Translations under genes and position numbers: made by a program | Shown: in pieces, positions 43,962-51,837 of the stretch | Layout of the letters: each line of letters begins with the position of its first letter | Numbering within the stretch: the first letter of the stretch is position 1 | NCBI RefSeq assembly: GCF_030019515.1 | Contig: NZ_JASEEQ010000002.1 | Location: 248,001 to 312,000, forward strand | Direction of reading: 5' to 3' | Length of the DNA: 64,000 nucleotides | Source of the DNA: Nocardioides sp. | GTDB taxonomy: Bacteria > Actinomycetota > Actinomycetes > Propionibacteriales > Nocardioidaceae | Notes under the pieces: generated by a model | Database searches by the model: none | Told to the model about the DNA's origin: nothing | The model's input: the letters and a program-made list of their open reading frames with translations, nothing else

Positions 43962-44618
43962 TCAATCGACGGGGTTGTCCAGCGCCCACCGCCTTGCGTC
44001 ATCGGCCATGGCCTTCCGTGCCGAGCTGAGGTCTCGGCGCGACGCTCGGGGCAGGTACTCGATGTTGAGTGGAGGATCTAGGAGCAGTACGACGGCCCGC
44101 TCGATTCGCTTGAGCTCCGTCGTCCGCTCCCATGGCCACACCGCCAACGAAAGCCGCTCCCACATCCACTTGGTCAATCGCGCATCGCCATCCGCCATCA
44201 GACCGTAGTTCGCGAAGTGTCCGGGCAACTCGAGGTTTCGCGGAGCCCCCCGAAGTTCGAGCGAATCGCGGAGGAGGGCCGCAAACGATCGGCGAACAGT
44301 GGACTGACCAGTCCTGCCCGAGGCGAAGTGCGTTCTCAGGTCTCGCGAGACGAAGCTGTCTTCTGCCTTGCCGACGTACAGCGGACGAGAACGCATGTCG
44401 TCAGATGAGAGCCCGAGGTCTTTCCATGCGTCGTCAGTTCCGAAGACGGCGTAGAGGCCAGGCACCGGCTTCAACTGCTCGGCTAAGTCGGCGATCGGAA
44501 CCCGATTGGTCTCCACAAGGAACCGCATTGCTTCGTGGACGATCGCTGCGAGTACGGGCTCGGCCTCGTCTTCTTGTGCCACGGCGTCATGTTCGGCAGC
44601 GCAGCGGCGCTGCGTCAA
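43962..44618 (-). CDS. Stand-alone GIY-YIG nuclease-like protein
   Basis: A protein of up to 218 residues with the GIY-YIG core. GLY at 54-56 and YVG at 81-83 are the two signature strands, followed by SRDLRTHF (Arg) and, about 90 residues later, RIERAVVLLLDPPLN with the catalytic Glu (E173) and the LxPxLN ending typical of the fold. No UvrC, intron or restriction DNA-binding domain is attached. The start is uncertain (TTG 44618 or GTG 44582). It is convergent with the NERD gene 83 bases away. A role in DNA repair, restriction or defence is possible. Confidence 0.75.
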   Translation of the reverse strand: MTQRRCAAEHDAVAQEDEAEPVLAAIVHEAMRFLVETNRVPIADLAEQLKPVPGLYAVFGTDDAWKDLGLSSDDMRSRPLYVGKAEDSFVSRDLRTHFASGRTGQSTVRRSFAALLRDSLELRGAPRNLELPGHFANYGLMADGDARLTKWMWERLSLAVWPWERTTELKRIERAVVLLLDPPLNIEYLPRASRRDLSSARKAMADDARRWALDNPVD

Positions 44619-44870
44619 TCCGCCGCAGTCGGGCGCCGGCGTTCATGGACGTGTGACAGCGCGTCATCTTCGGTTGCGGACTCGACTTCGCACTGCGCAC
44701 GTAGGGACTCAGACAGGCCAGGCAGGCCATCGGGCCCAGCCAGGTCACGTCGGTCCTCGGCGACGGGATCTGTCGCGACTCGTGAGGGTCTCGGCCACCT
44801 GATTTGGGCGGTGTGCCAACCAGGTGTGCGTGGTCGGCGTGTAACAGGTGTACGGCAAAGGAGGGACACC

Positions 44871-45476
44871 ATGCAGACTCGCCAGCGAGGCAACCGCATG
44901 ATCCGCCCGCTCGCTTTCGCTCTTGCGGTGAGTCTCGCGCCAGCTGCGGCAGTCATGGCAGCGCCGGTTGCAGCAGTCACGGCAGCGCCAACGACGGCAG
45001 CATCTGTCTGTCAGGCGCAATGGGGGTCGCTCCTGAAGCAGCGGGCCCCCCATACCGGCAAGCAGATCACCAACATCCGGTCCGGTCGGCATCACTGCTT
45101 CGACAGGCTGGTGGTCGACATCAACGCAAAGGGCAAGGGCAGGCCTGGCTACCAGGTCAAGTACGTCAAGAGGGTCACGAAGGACGGGTCCGGCGCCAGA
45201 GTGCCGCTGCGAGGTGGCGCCAAGCTGCGCATCATCGTCAAGGCACCGGCCTACGATGCCAACGGCAGGCTCACGTACAAGCCCGCAACCTGGTCCGAAC
45301 TCGTCGATGTCGCCGGCTACCGAACTTTCCGCCAGGTCGCCTGGGCAGGGACCTTCGAGGGGCAGACCACGATCGGGCTCGGCGTGAGGGCAAGGCTACC
45401 GATGCACGCGTTCGTCCTGGACAACCCCGGCGGTGGCCACAGGGTCGTCGTGGATGTCGCGCACCGCTGGTACTGA
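44871..45476 (+). CDS. Secreted AMIN-like domain protein
   Basis: A 201-residue exported protein. AAAGGAGGGA lies just upstream of ATG 44871, the strongest ribosome-binding site in the window. The signal peptide has a basic start (QTRQRGNR), a hydrophobic core and an Ala-rich cleavage region (about residues 30-45). The mature part is a beta-rich AMIN-like domain (GRHHCFDRLVVDINAKG near 69-85, GYQVKYV, ending VVVDVAHRWY) with two Cys (one in VCQAQW, one in HHCFD) that may form a disulfide. Probably binds the cell wall; role unknown. Confidence 0.85.
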   Translation: MQTRQRGNRMIRPLAFALAVSLAPAAAVMAAPVAAVTAAPTTAASVCQAQWGSLLKQRAPHTGKQITNIRSGRHHCFDRLVVDINAKGKGRPGYQVKYVKRVTKDGSGARVPLRGGAKLRIIVKAPAYDANGRLTYKPATWSELVDVAGYRTFRQVAWAGTFEGQTTIGLGVRARLPMHAFVLDNPGGGHRVVVDVAHRWY

Positions 45477-45631
45477 CCAGCGCCGGCGACTTCCGCTGAC
45501 GCGCCGCATTCCGTGCGCCACGCAGCGTCATACCGCGTGTCGGCCCCTGCCAACGCCCGACTCCTGTCAACGGCGTACTGCGTTCCATTCGTCGGGACGC
45601 ACTGTCGGCCTTGCATGGTGAGATGGTTGTC

Positions 45632-46270
45632 ATGCACTCGACGACTGACTGGGAGTCGTGGCATACGGACTACGACGATCCCTCGTCGCTGCTCTCCGAG
45701 CGTCTGCGACTGGTTCAGCGATACATCGCGGACTGGTTGGACGTGAGTGCACCGAGACCAGTCACCGTCTTGAGCTTGTGCGCCGGGGATGGTCGCGACC
45801 TGCTCGAAGTGCTGGAAGACAGGACCGATGCCGGTCGGGTCACGGCCACGCTCATCGAAGCCGACGTCCGGAACGCCGCGCGAGCGACAGAGCACGTCGT
45901 TCGCCTGAACCTCTCGAGCATCGAGGTCCGGTGCACCGATGCGGGGACCAGCAACGCCTACCACCGAGCCGTCCCCGCGGATCTGGTGCTGCTCTGTGGG
46001 ATCTTCGGCAACATCGCCGACGACGACGTGCAGCGCACCATTGCCGCAACTCCCCAACTGTGCAACGAGAACGCAGTGGTGATCTGGACGCGGCATCGTC
46101 GGGACCCTGACCTGACCCCGCATATCCGCGAATGGTTCCGTGGGCACGGCCTCGAGGAAGAGCACTTCGACGCGCCCGACCACGCGGCCTACTCGGTCGG
46201 TGTGCACCGCTTCGTGGGTGAGCCCAAGCCCCTGGACGCTGATCAGCGCCTGTTGACCTTCATCAAGTAG
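45632..46270 (+). CDS. Class I SAM-dependent methyltransferase
   Basis: A protein of about 212 residues with the SAM site TVLSLCAGDGRDLLEVL (about residues 43-59), an acidic residue in TATLIEADVRNA and the post-II motif LLCGIFGNIADDD. Near the C-terminus FDAPDHAAYSVGVHRF resembles small Nocardioides and Streptomyces methyltransferases of unknown substrate. ATG 45632 starts the conserved WESWHTDYDDP region; ATG 45623 and TTG 45611 are alternatives. Last gene of the island before the backbone resumes. Confidence 0.8.
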   Translation: MHSTTDWESWHTDYDDPSSLLSERLRLVQRYIADWLDVSAPRPVTVLSLCAGDGRDLLEVLEDRTDAGRVTATLIEADVRNAARATEHVVRLNLSSIEVRCTDAGTSNAYHRAVPADLVLLCGIFGNIADDDVQRTIAATPQLCNENAVVIWTRHRRDPDLTPHIREWFRGHGLEEEHFDAPDHAAYSVGVHRFVGEPKPLDADQRLLTFIK

Positions 46271-46336
46271 CCGCGTGGGTGCTACCCGCTGACGCAACGG
46301 TGTCCTGACCTCCGCAGCAATCGGCCCGGCCTTCGT

Positions 46337-46342
46337 TAGGGT
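46337..46342 (+). promoter_or_regulatory. Leaderless -10 box of the TIGR00300 gene
   Basis: TAGGGT followed by 7 bases and GTG 46350, which favours this start over GTG 46341. Confidence 0.6.
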
Positions 46343-46349
46343 GCAGCCC

Positions 46350-47594
46350 GTGAGCGCCCACGAGTCCGTCGAGATCACCGGCCACCTGATGGATCACGGG
46401 ATCCTGTCCCGCGTGCTCGACGACATCCGCGAGTACGGCGGCGACTACGCGATCGAGCGGTTCGACGTCGGTCGGGAGACCGACGACCCGTCGCACGCGG
46501 TCATCACCGTCACCACCGAGGACGGCGAGACGCTGGAGCGGCTGCTGATGCGGCTGCAGACCCGCGGGGTGAACCAGGTCGACCCGGGCGAGGCGAGCGT
46601 CACGGAGGCCGACCGGGACGGCGTGTTCCCCGACCACTTCTACTCGACGACGAACCTGGAGACCCAGGTTCGCCTCGAGGGCGCGTGGCTGCGGGTCGAG
46701 AACCCGGAGATGGACTGCGGCCTGATCATCGAGCGCGGCGCCGACGGCCGGCCGGCCGGCGTCTACACGCTGCCGATGTCCGACGTGCGTCGCGGGATGC
46801 TCGTCGTCACCGGCGCGTCCGGGGTACGGGTCGCCGTACCCACACCCGACCGCACCGGCGCGGCGTTCGGGTTCATGGAGTCCGAGGTGTCCTCGGAGAA
46901 GCCGCAAGCGGTGCTGGTCCGGCAGGTCGCCGACGGCATGCGGGAGGCCAAGGCCGCCGGCCGGCGAGTGCTGTGGGTCGGCGGCCCCGGCGTCGTGCAC
47001 ACGGGCGCGGCACCGGCGATGGTCGCGCTCGTGCACGCCGGGTACGTCGACGTGCTGTTCGCCGGCAACGCGCTGGCCACCCACGACATCGAGGCCGCGC
47101 TCTACGGCACCAGCCTCGGCGTCGACCTGGCCATGGGCCGCGGGGTCGAGCACGGGCACGAGCACCACATCCGCGCGCTGAACACGATCCGCAAGGAGGG
47201 CTCGATCAAGGCCGCGGTGGAGAGTGGCGTGCTGACCGGCGGCATCATGCACGCGATGGTCACCCACGAGAAGACGTTCGTGCTGGTCGGCTCGGTGCGC
47301 GACGACGGGCCGCTGCCCGACGTCTACACCGACGTGCTCGACGGCCAGCGGGCGATGCGGGCCAACCTCAAGGACGTCGGGTTCTGCCTGATGGTCGCGA
47401 CCATGCTGCACTCGGTCGCCACCGGCAACATCCTCCCGGCCTCGGTGCCGCTGGTCTGCGTCGACATCAACCCGGCGACCGTGACCAAGCTGGCCGACCG
47501 CGGCTCCTCGCAGGCGCGCGGCATCGTCACCGACGTCGGGCTGTTCCTCGAGCAGCTTGCCGTCGAGCTCGTGCCCGAGTACCGGCGCTCCTGA
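46350..47594 (+). CDS. TIGR00300 family (LOR/SDH-type) protein, ornithine cyclodeaminase-like
   Basis: A 414-residue protein of the TIGR00300 family, known from archaeal ornithine cyclodeaminase and the C-terminal part of cyanobacterial ArgZ/AgrE. The N-terminal LOR/SDH region (ESVEITGHLMDHGILSRVLD, GGDYAIERFDVG) is followed by a nucleotide-binding part with RVLWVGGPGVVHTGAA, VLFAGNALATHDIEAALYGTSLG and GGIMHAMVTHEKTF. Its last 68 bases overlap, antisense, the 3' end of the ROK gene at 47527. Probable role in arginine/ornithine breakdown; no arg genes are adjacent. Confidence 0.85.
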   Translation: MSAHESVEITGHLMDHGILSRVLDDIREYGGDYAIERFDVGRETDDPSHAVITVTTEDGETLERLLMRLQTRGVNQVDPGEASVTEADRDGVFPDHFYSTTNLETQVRLEGAWLRVENPEMDCGLIIERGADGRPAGVYTLPMSDVRRGMLVVTGASGVRVAVPTPDRTGAAFGFMESEVSSEKPQAVLVRQVADGMREAKAAGRRVLWVGGPGVVHTGAAPAMVALVHAGYVDVLFAGNALATHDIEAALYGTSLGVDLAMGRGVEHGHEHHIRALNTIRKEGSIKAAVESGVLTGGIMHAMVTHEKTFVLVGSVRDDGPLPDVYTDVLDGQRAMRANLKDVGFCLMVATMLHSVATGNILPASVPLVCVDINPATVTKLADRGSSQARGIVTDVGLFLEQLAVELVPEYRRS

Positions 47595-48534
47595 ACGTCT
47601 GCCGGGCCAGCTCGGCGGCACCGATCGCGCCCGCCTCCGGGCCGAGCGCGGCGCGGACCACGGGCGGAACGGTGCGGTGCGCCGCGCCGACCAGCGACTC
47701 GCGCATCGCGACCCGGGCGGGCTCGAGCAGCAGGTCGCCGGCCGCGGACAGGCCGCCACCCACGACCACGATCTCGGGGTCGAACGCCGCGACCAGGTTC
47801 GCGACCCCGATCCCCAGCCACGCGCCGACGTCGTCGAACGCCTCGAGGGCGACGGCGTCCCCGGCCTCGGCCGCCTCGGTCACCATCGGCCCGGTGAGCC
47901 GGTCGGGATCGCCCCCGCAGGCCGCCTCGAGCGAGGTGGGCCGGGTGCCGACCAGGGCCCGCGCGTGCCGCAGCAGGGCGTTGCCGCTGGAGTACTGCTC
48001 CCAGCAGCCGGTGCCGCCGCACTCGCAGGCGTGGCCCCCGGGCACCACCTGCATGTGGCCGAACTCGCCCGCCATGCCGTTGTGGCCACGGTGGACCGCC
48101 CCGTCCAGCACGACCGCGCCACCGATGCCGGTGCCCATGGTCACCACGATCGCGTCGGCGGCGTTCCCGACGGCGCCGTAGGTCAGCTCGGCGCGGGCCG
48201 CGCAGTTGGCGTCGTTGTCGAGCACCACCGGCGCGCTCCAGCGCTCCGCGAGGCGCGCCCGGACGCCCTCGTCGCGCCAGGGCAGGTGCGGCGCGAACCG
48301 GACCCGCTCCCCCTGGGCGTCGACGAACCCGGCCGCCGCGATCCCGATCGCACCGATCCGGCGCAGGCCCGCGATCTCCTGGACCGCCTCGGTCAGCGCG
48401 TCCTCGACCAGGCGCGCCTCGACCCGCCGGCCCGGCGTCGTACGCCGCGCGGTGCGCAGCACGCGGCCCGAGCGGGAGACGGCGGTGGCCAGCACCTTCG
48501 TCCCGCCGATGTCGACCCCGATGAAGAGTGGCAC
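47527..48534 (-). CDS. ROK-family sugar kinase
   Basis: A 335-residue ROK protein. It has the phosphate motif FIGVDIGGTKVLATAV (4-19), NDANCAARAE with the catalytic Asp region, TMGTGIGGAVVLDG, GEFGHMQVVPGG and the zinc motif CECGGTGCWEQYSSG. All kinase residues are present and there is no N-terminal helix-turn-helix, so it is an enzyme rather than a repressor. The C-terminus has a basic tail (RARARRQAARGTARRR) that overlaps the end of the convergent TIGR00300 gene. It is the last gene of a five-gene minus-strand run and lies 13 bases after a paralogous ROK kinase. Confidence 0.88.
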   Translation of the reverse strand: MPLFIGVDIGGTKVLATAVSRSGRVLRTARRTTPGRRVEARLVEDALTEAVQEIAGLRRIGAIGIAAAGFVDAQGERVRFAPHLPWRDEGVRARLAERWSAPVVLDNDANCAARAELTYGAVGNAADAIVVTMGTGIGGAVVLDGAVHRGHNGMAGEFGHMQVVPGGHACECGGTGCWEQYSSGNALLRHARALVGTRPTSLEAACGGDPDRLTGPMVTEAAEAGDAVALEAFDDVGAWLGIGVANLVAAFDPEIVVVGGGLSAAGDLLLEPARVAMRESLVGAAHRTVPPVVRAALGPEAGAIGAAELARQTFRSAGTRARARRQAARGTARRR

Positions 48535-48547
48535 CGCGCCCGCCCCT

Positions 48548-49489
48548 CTAGCGGCGGGACAGGTCGGCCGCGCCGATCAGCCCGGCGCGGTTGCCGAGCC
48601 GGGCCCTGCGGATCTCGGGGATCGGCCGGAAGCCGCGGCCGACGAGCTGCCCGGAGAAGGCGAGCCGGGTCGGCTCCAGCAGCAGCTCGTCGGCCTCGCT
48701 GACACCGCCGCCGACCACGACCACGCCCGGGTCGAGGATCTCGGTCAGCGACGCGATGCCCTCCCCCAGCCACCGACCGAGCTCGGCGAGCTGCTGGCGG
48801 GCGCCCTCGTCGCCGTCGCGCGCCGCCTCGGTGATCAGCGGGCCGGTGATCTTGGAGATGTCGCCGCCGGCACGCTCGAACATGCCGTGGGCGATCATCG
48901 CGCCCGACATCGCCTGGGCCCGCGCCTCGCGGACCAGCGCCGAGCCGCTCGCGTACTGCTCGAAGCAGCCGTGCTTGCCGCAGCCGCACCGGATGCCGTT
49001 GGGCACCACCCGCATGTGGCCGATCTCCGCACCGACGCCGTTGGCGCCCCGGTAGACCTCGCCGTCGAGCACCAGCCCGCCACCGACCCCGGTGCCGACG
49101 GTCACCAGCAGCAGGTCGTCGGCGTCGTGGCCCGCCCCGTAGGTGAACTCGCCCCAGGCGGCGGCGTTCGCGTCGTTCTCGATGACGACGGGCAGGTCGA
49201 TCCGCTTCTCGAGCTCGCCCTTGAGGTCCTCGTTGCGCCAGGCGACGTTGGGTGCGAACAGGACCACCGCGCGGGCCTTGTCGACGTACCCCGCCGCGCC
49301 CACGCCGACCGTCGCGATCGGGTGCCGGGAGCGCAGCTCGACGACCAGGCCGGCGATCGCCTCCTCGATGGCCTCCGCGTCCGACGCGGGCGACTCCACG
49401 CGCAGCTCCTCGAGGATCGTGCCCGACTCGTCGACCACACCTCCGGCGATCTTCGTCCCTCCGACGTCGATGCCACACGCCAGGCTCAT
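48548..49489 (-). CDS. glk: ROK-family glucokinase
   Basis: A 313-residue glucokinase-like protein similar in length and layout to Streptomyces GlkA. It has CGIDVGGTKIAGGVVDE (5-21), ENDANAAAWGEFTYGAG, TVGTGVGGGLVLDG, AEIGHMRVVPNG, zinc motif CGCGKHGCFEQYASG and VVVGGGVSEA. ATG 49489 overlaps the upstream stop as ATGA. Tandem with a divergent paralogue, which suggests a second sugar specificity or regulation. In Streptomyces GlkA takes part in glucose repression; here this is inference. Confidence 0.88.
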   Translation of the reverse strand: MSLACGIDVGGTKIAGGVVDESGTILEELRVESPASDAEAIEEAIAGLVVELRSRHPIATVGVGAAGYVDKARAVVLFAPNVAWRNEDLKGELEKRIDLPVVIENDANAAAWGEFTYGAGHDADDLLLVTVGTGVGGGLVLDGEVYRGANGVGAEIGHMRVVPNGIRCGCGKHGCFEQYASGSALVREARAQAMSGAMIAHGMFERAGGDISKITGPLITEAARDGDEGARQQLAELGRWLGEGIASLTEILDPGVVVVGGGVSEADELLLEPTRLAFSGQLVGRGFRPIPEIRRARLGNRAGLIGAADLSRR

Positions 49490-49980
49490 CTGTCTCCATC
49501 CTCAGGTCCGACCGGGTGCTCCGGCTGGTCCGGCTCGTCCGGGTCCTCCGGCCAGGCGCCGGGGTCGTCATCGAGGTCGATCCGCTCGACGCCCCCGCGG
49601 GCGGACCGGTCGTCGGGCACCGCCGTAGCGAGCATGCCCGCGGCGGCCTGCAGCAGCGCGGTCGCGGCGGTGGTCAGCTGGGCCCGCACCTCCGGCGTCG
49701 TCTGGCGCAGCACGTGCACCGTGCGGCAGATCGGGCAGTAGGTGCACTCGGGGCCACCGGTGGCGAGGTGGTCGTCGACCTCGTGGGCCGCTCGGGCCGC
49801 ATGGCCGGCGAGCCCGGCGACACCCTCGCCGATCCCGGTGCCCTGGTCGCGCGCCCAGTCCGAGAGCGCGCCGAGCAGCTTGGCCGCCTCCTCCGCGACG
49901 CTGCCGACCTCGGGGTCCGCCCCCGGGCCGACCCCGGCGTCGGGTCCCTCGTGCGAGGGGCCCTCTCCGTCCTGGCTCAC
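49486..49980 (-). CDS. Small acidic protein with CxxCxxC motif
   Basis: A 164-residue acidic protein. The centre has AEEAAKLLGALSDWARD (helix) and then ECTYCPICRTVHVLRQTTPEV, with three Cys in CTYCPIC and a nearby His that could bind a metal. The C-terminal 50 residues are Asp/Glu/Pro-rich. GTG 49980 lies 1 base after the ArsA-like stop; its own stop overlaps the next ATG. Comparable small Cys-motif proteins sit between ArsA-like and ROK genes in other actinobacteria (possibly DUF5304, from memory). Function unknown. Confidence 0.75.
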   Translation of the reverse strand: MSQDGEGPSHEGPDAGVGPGADPEVGSVAEEAAKLLGALSDWARDQGTGIGEGVAGLAGHAARAAHEVDDHLATGGPECTYCPICRTVHVLRQTTPEVRAQLTTAATALLQAAAGMLATAVPDDRSARGGVERIDLDDDPGAWPEDPDEPDQPEHPVGPEDGDR

Positions 49981-49981
49981 G

Positions 49982-51217
49982 TCATCTCCCAGCCTCGTCC
50001 GCGGCCGCGTCCGCGACCGCGTTCGCCGCCACACCGGCGGCGTCGGCATCGTCGACGAACCGCACCTGCAGCTCGCCGTGCTCCACCCGGGCACCGGCGA
50101 TGCGGTACCGCGCCAGGCCGGATGGGAGCGTGATCAACCGACGATACGATCCCACGGTCACGACGAGATCGTCGCCATTGCGGGCCAGGTCGACGTCGGT
50201 GCGCGAGACCAGCGGCAAGGAGAGTCGGACGACGGCCCCGCCCTCGCTGCGCCGGATGCGGAACGGTGCCTTGCCGGGCGAGCTCGTCAGCGGGTCGTCG
50301 TCGGCGTACAGGTCACGAGCCAGGCCGGCGAGCGGCACGACCCCGACCGGTTCGCGGGGACGGTACTCCGAGCGCCAGATCGGCAGGCCGGCGAACGACT
50401 GCTCGACCCGGCGAAGCACCTCGTCCTGCGCGAGCACCCAGCCGGCCCGCCAGTCGTCGGCGTCCTCGGCCGGGAACACCCGGTTGGCGATCACGCCGTC
50501 GACGCGGTAGCCGAACAGCGACAGCGTCGTGTAGGAGCGCCTGGCCTCGGCGAGGACCACGTTCTCGGGGGTCAGCACGAGCCGGACGCTGGAGTCGGGG
50601 CCGCTGAGCAGGGTGCGCACCTCGTCGAGCTCCGCATGCAGCCGCTCGATCGCGTCGAAGACCGAGTCGCCCGGCATCGGCACGCCCGCGGCCCGGCTCA
50701 GCACCGGCCGCAGCGCCTTGACGACGCGCCGCTCGACGGGGAGGACCCGGTTCATGTACCAGCCGAGCGCCTCGGGCAGGGCGAGCAGCCGCAGCGTCTC
50801 CGCCGTCGGGGCGCAGTCGACGACGATCACGTCCCACTCCCCGGAGAGGGCGTGCAGGCGCAGCTCGAGCAGCGCCAGCACCTCCTCGGCCCCCGGGATC
50901 ACGGTCAGCTCCTCCGCGGCGACCGGGTCGACCCCGGCGACGTCGAGCACCGAGAGGAGGTAGCGCTGGATGTCGGCCCAGGACTGCTCGAACCGCAGCT
51001 GGGCGTCGACCTGGACCACGAACAGGCCGGGCGCGACCTCGGTCGGCTCGGACCCGATCGCGCCGTACTCGCAGCCGTAGGCGTCGGCCAGGGAGTGGGC
51101 CGCGTCGGTCGAGAGCACCAGGGTGCGGTGCCCGTCGGCCGCGGCGAGCGCGGCGGTCCCGGCGGCGACGGTGGACTTGCCGACCCCGCCCTTTCCGGTG
51201 AACAGGAGGATACGCAC
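49982..51217 (-). CDS. ArsA/GET3-family ATPase
   Basis: A 411-residue P-loop ATPase of the ArsA/GET3 type: deviant Walker A FTGKGGVGKST (6-16), the DAAHS switch (STDAAHSLADAYG), WDVIVVDCAPTAETLRLL (Walker B) and a C-terminal beta-domain (about residues 320-400) resembling an Hsp20-like fold. A single ATPase half is present, as in GET3-like proteins. No arsenite genes accompany it. M. tuberculosis has a related gene (Rv2184c) next to an SRPBCC gene in the same order. Client unknown. Confidence 0.9.
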   Translation of the reverse strand: MRILLFTGKGGVGKSTVAAGTAALAAADGHRTLVLSTDAAHSLADAYGCEYGAIGSEPTEVAPGLFVVQVDAQLRFEQSWADIQRYLLSVLDVAGVDPVAAEELTVIPGAEEVLALLELRLHALSGEWDVIVVDCAPTAETLRLLALPEALGWYMNRVLPVERRVVKALRPVLSRAAGVPMPGDSVFDAIERLHAELDEVRTLLSGPDSSVRLVLTPENVVLAEARRSYTTLSLFGYRVDGVIANRVFPAEDADDWRAGWVLAQDEVLRRVEQSFAGLPIWRSEYRPREPVGVVPLAGLARDLYADDDPLTSSPGKAPFRIRRSEGGAVVRLSLPLVSRTDVDLARNGDDLVVTVGSYRRLITLPSGLARYRIAGARVEHGELQVRFVDDADAAGVAANAVADAAADEAGR

Positions 51218-51239
51218 GGTCAGCTGGTCCAGCGCTCCC

Positions 51240-51680
51240 TCAGCCGAGCGACTCGACGCGCTTCTTGAGCCCCTTCAGCGCCGTGTCGATGAGGATCTTC
51301 TCGCCCTTGCGCTTGAGCATGCCGATCAGCGGGATCGAGACGTCGAGGGCGAGGCGGTAGGTGACCTCCGTGGAGCCGTTGCCGAGCTCGCGCAGCAGGT
51401 AGGCGCCGTCCAGGGCACGGAGCATCTTCCCGTGCACCAGCGTCCAGGTGACCATGTGGTCGCCGTTCCAGACGTACTCGAGGGTGTACTCGTCCTTGAT
51501 CGGCGGGACGTCGAGCTCGAAGAACACCTGCTCGGCGCGGCCGTTCGGGAACTCGGCGACCACGTCGGCGGTCCGCACGCCCTTGGCCCAGTGCGGGTAG
51601 GCGGGGAAGTCGGCGATCACACCCATGATGTCGGCTGAGGAGGCGTCGATCACGATCGACGACGTGGTCTGCTCGGCCAT
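51240..51680 (-). CDS. SRPBCC (START-like) family protein
   Basis: A 146-residue helix-grip protein of the polyketide-cyclase/START-like superfamily: SSIVIDASSADIMGVIADFPAYPHWAKGV at the N-terminus and VTYRLALDVSIPLIG then KRKGEKILIDTALKGLKKRVE at the C-terminal helix. ATG 51680 has AAGGGGAT upstream. Such proteins bind hydrophobic ligands. It is the first gene of the minus-strand run with the ArsA-like ATPase, the same pairing as Rv2185c/Rv2184c, and is divergent from the acyl-CoA ligase gene, so a lipid link is plausible. Confidence 0.9.
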   Translation of the reverse strand: MAEQTTSSIVIDASSADIMGVIADFPAYPHWAKGVRTADVVAEFPNGRAEQVFFELDVPPIKDEYTLEYVWNGDHMVTWTLVHGKMLRALDGAYLLRELGNGSTEVTYRLALDVSIPLIGMLKRKGEKILIDTALKGLKKRVESLG

Positions 51681-51762
51681 CAGGGATCCCCTTGGTCGCA
51701 CTCGATTCGCGGCTGCCTCGGTCAGCGAGCGTACCGGATCCCGCCGGCCCTCCGACCGGCGG

Positions 51763-51837
51763 TAACCTCGCTCGGTGAGCCCCAGCCACCTCCGTGCGGA
51801 CGCGCGGTGCCGGACCCCGGGAGGCCCCCGTGCGTGA
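51763..51837 (+). promoter_or_regulatory. Leaderless upstream reading frame overlapping the fadD start
   Basis: TAACCT (51763-51768), 6 bases, then GTG 51775 opens a 20-codon frame that stops at TGA 51835-51837, just past the fadD GTG (51830-51832). The fadD ribosome-binding site GGGAGG lies inside this frame. Translation of the short frame could couple to or modulate fadD initiation. Confidence 0.4.

Larger units (their letters stand above)
39562..46349. other. Lower-GC accessory island
   Basis: From the DUF222-HNH terminator to the TIGR00300 gene, base composition is visibly lower in GC than on either side, codon choice is less biased, intergenic gaps are longer and the genes are unrelated to the conserved backbone. 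It contains an IS110 element, a TetR-controlled membrane pair, NERD and GIY-YIG proteins, a secreted AMIN-like protein and a methyltransferase. No flanking tRNA or long direct repeat was found, so the ends are approximate. Confidence 0.6.
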
